The notes under the pieces are model-generated. The model had not been told where the DNA came from, did no database searches, and worked only from the letters and a program-made list of their open reading frames with translations. From positions 1-17,180 of the forward strand of contig JARGNC010000038.1 in the NCBI GenBank assembly GCA_029212425.1: DNA of 17,180 nt, read 5' to 3'. Both the position numbers and the translations under genes were made by a program. The DNA comes from Phycisphaerales bacterium. Its GTDB lineage: Bacteria > Planctomycetota > Phycisphaerae > Phycisphaerales > UBA1924. Below are positions 16,491-17,180 of this stretch, piece after piece (within the stretch, counting starts at the first letter, position 1; each line of letters begins with the position of its first letter).

Positions 16491-17063
16491 ATGATTGAAC
16501 TGCCACTCAAAGTCCGGCGTGTGTGTGTTTCGTGCGTGCTCGCGTTCGGGATGACTGCTGTCGCTGGGTGCTCGAACTCAGCGGTTTACAACGGCGCTGC
16601 GTACAGCTTCGATGCATCGCAAACAGATCGTGAGCGTGTGATCGAGGTGGTCCGGGATGTCCTTTCGGAGTATCGGTTCGTGATCGATCGTGTGGATGCT
16701 CGTCGTGGGGTGGTGACTACGGAGTTCAAGTCCACGCAAGGGATTGTCTCGCCTTGGGATGGGGAGCAGGGGTCGCTCCGCGAGGAGACGGCGGACTTTG
16801 TGAATCAGCACGAGCGCTCGGTTCGAGTAGAGATCGATGATTCGGGGGAGGTCATCGTGATGGTGGTGGTCCAGCGGATCCATCAGCTTGGGAGACGGAT
16901 CGAGACTGAAGCAATCTCGCGTTCATCGCGAGCAACGATCATTGGGACGGATGGGAATCGCGAGCCTGCGAGACAGGTGACTCCGATTGGGATTGATGGT
17001 CAACTCGCTCAGCGGATTGGAGAGCGGATCGATCAGCGGCTCAGCACGATTGCTGGTCAATAA
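16491..17063 (+). CDS. Small lipoprotein of unknown function
   Basis: The start at 16491 is chosen because it opens a lipoprotein signal: MIELPLKVRR, a hydrophobic core, and the lipobox VAGC with Cys27. The frame continues upstream inside the decarboxylase gene, but that part is not coding. The 190-residue product has a mature domain that reads as alternating strand and helix: DRERVIEVVRDVLSEYRF (helix), VDARRGVVTTEFKS (strand pair), and RSVRVEIDDSGEVIVMVVVQR (strands). I do not recognise a named family; the layout suggests a small alpha-beta domain in the periplasm or on the inner face of the outer membrane. No clear Shine-Dalgarno site is seen, and translation may be coupled to the gene before it. 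Confidence 0.75.
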   Translation: MIELPLKVRRVCVSCVLAFGMTAVAGCSNSAVYNGAAYSFDASQTDRERVIEVVRDVLSEYRFVIDRVDARRGVVTTEFKSTQGIVSPWDGEQGSLREETADFVNQHERSVRVEIDDSGEVIVMVVVQRIHQLGRRIETEAISRSSRATIIGTDGNREPARQVTPIGIDGQLAQRIGERIDQRLSTIAGQ

Positions 17064-17180
17064 GTTGTTGAGAGACGCAGGTGCATGAGCGTCACCTGAT
17101 ACCAGATCGATTGTGAACTGAAGATTTCGCCGTTGGGGGGGGAAATTGCTTGGTTCGGACAAGGATTCTGGCGGACTAAT
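17064..17180. other. Right-edge non-coding stretch with hairpin and G8 run
   Basis: No gene is seen. CAGGTG (17078-17083) and CACCTG (17093-17098) form a perfect 6-base stem 15 bases after the lipoprotein stop. No T-run follows, so a terminator role is weak. A run of eight G lies at 17135-17142. Confidence 0.35.

Overview
The window looks like a chromosomal segment of a marine planctomycete, most likely of the class Phycisphaerae. This is an inference from protein features: secreted proteins ending in paired dockerin-like [NE]xxDVxxFL modules, an FG-GAP/ASPIC_UnbV protein, a GxxExxY-family protein, a YacL-type PIN-TRAM protein, and GC-rich sequence with only occasional Shine-Dalgarno sites. 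No rRNA, tRNA, CRISPR array, transposase or integrase was seen.

Left part (1-3209, minus strand). Three genes read leftwards: a ketosynthase-like protein with no active-site cysteine (Glu193 in its place), a small GxxExxY protein whose nuclease ExK pair is replaced by NxI, and a FabF-type ketosynthase with an intact Cys-His-His site that runs off the left edge. The two ketosynthases share an unusual insert at the same residue numbers. They resemble the KS-alpha/KS-beta (chain-length-factor) pairs of type II polyketide and specialised fatty-acid systems. This is the most interesting part of the window.

Middle part (3424-8075). Three plus-strand membrane-protein genes follow: a YacL-like PIN-TRAM protein, a four-helix membrane protein with an arrestin-like soluble tail, and a SulP anion transporter with a STAS domain. 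The transporter runs tail-to-tail (3-base overlap) into a minus-strand gene for an SRA-like/HNH protein, probably a modification-dependent (type IV) restriction nuclease. That gene starts with TTG, overlaps the stop codon of the kbl gene before it, and looks AT-richer than its neighbours.

Right-middle part (8072-14629). The kbl gene (2-amino-3-ketobutyrate CoA ligase) diverges from rsgA, the circularly permuted ribosome-assembly GTPase, here with a long charged N-terminal extension. Next come two convergent genes for large secreted proteins, one with internal repeats and one with FG-GAP/UnbV modules. Both end in a dockerin-like pair, and a strong hairpin separates them.

Right end (14965-17180). 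A group II PLP-dependent aromatic-amino-acid-type decarboxylase is followed after 8 bases by a small lipoprotein of unknown function. The last ~117 bases hold no gene that I can see.
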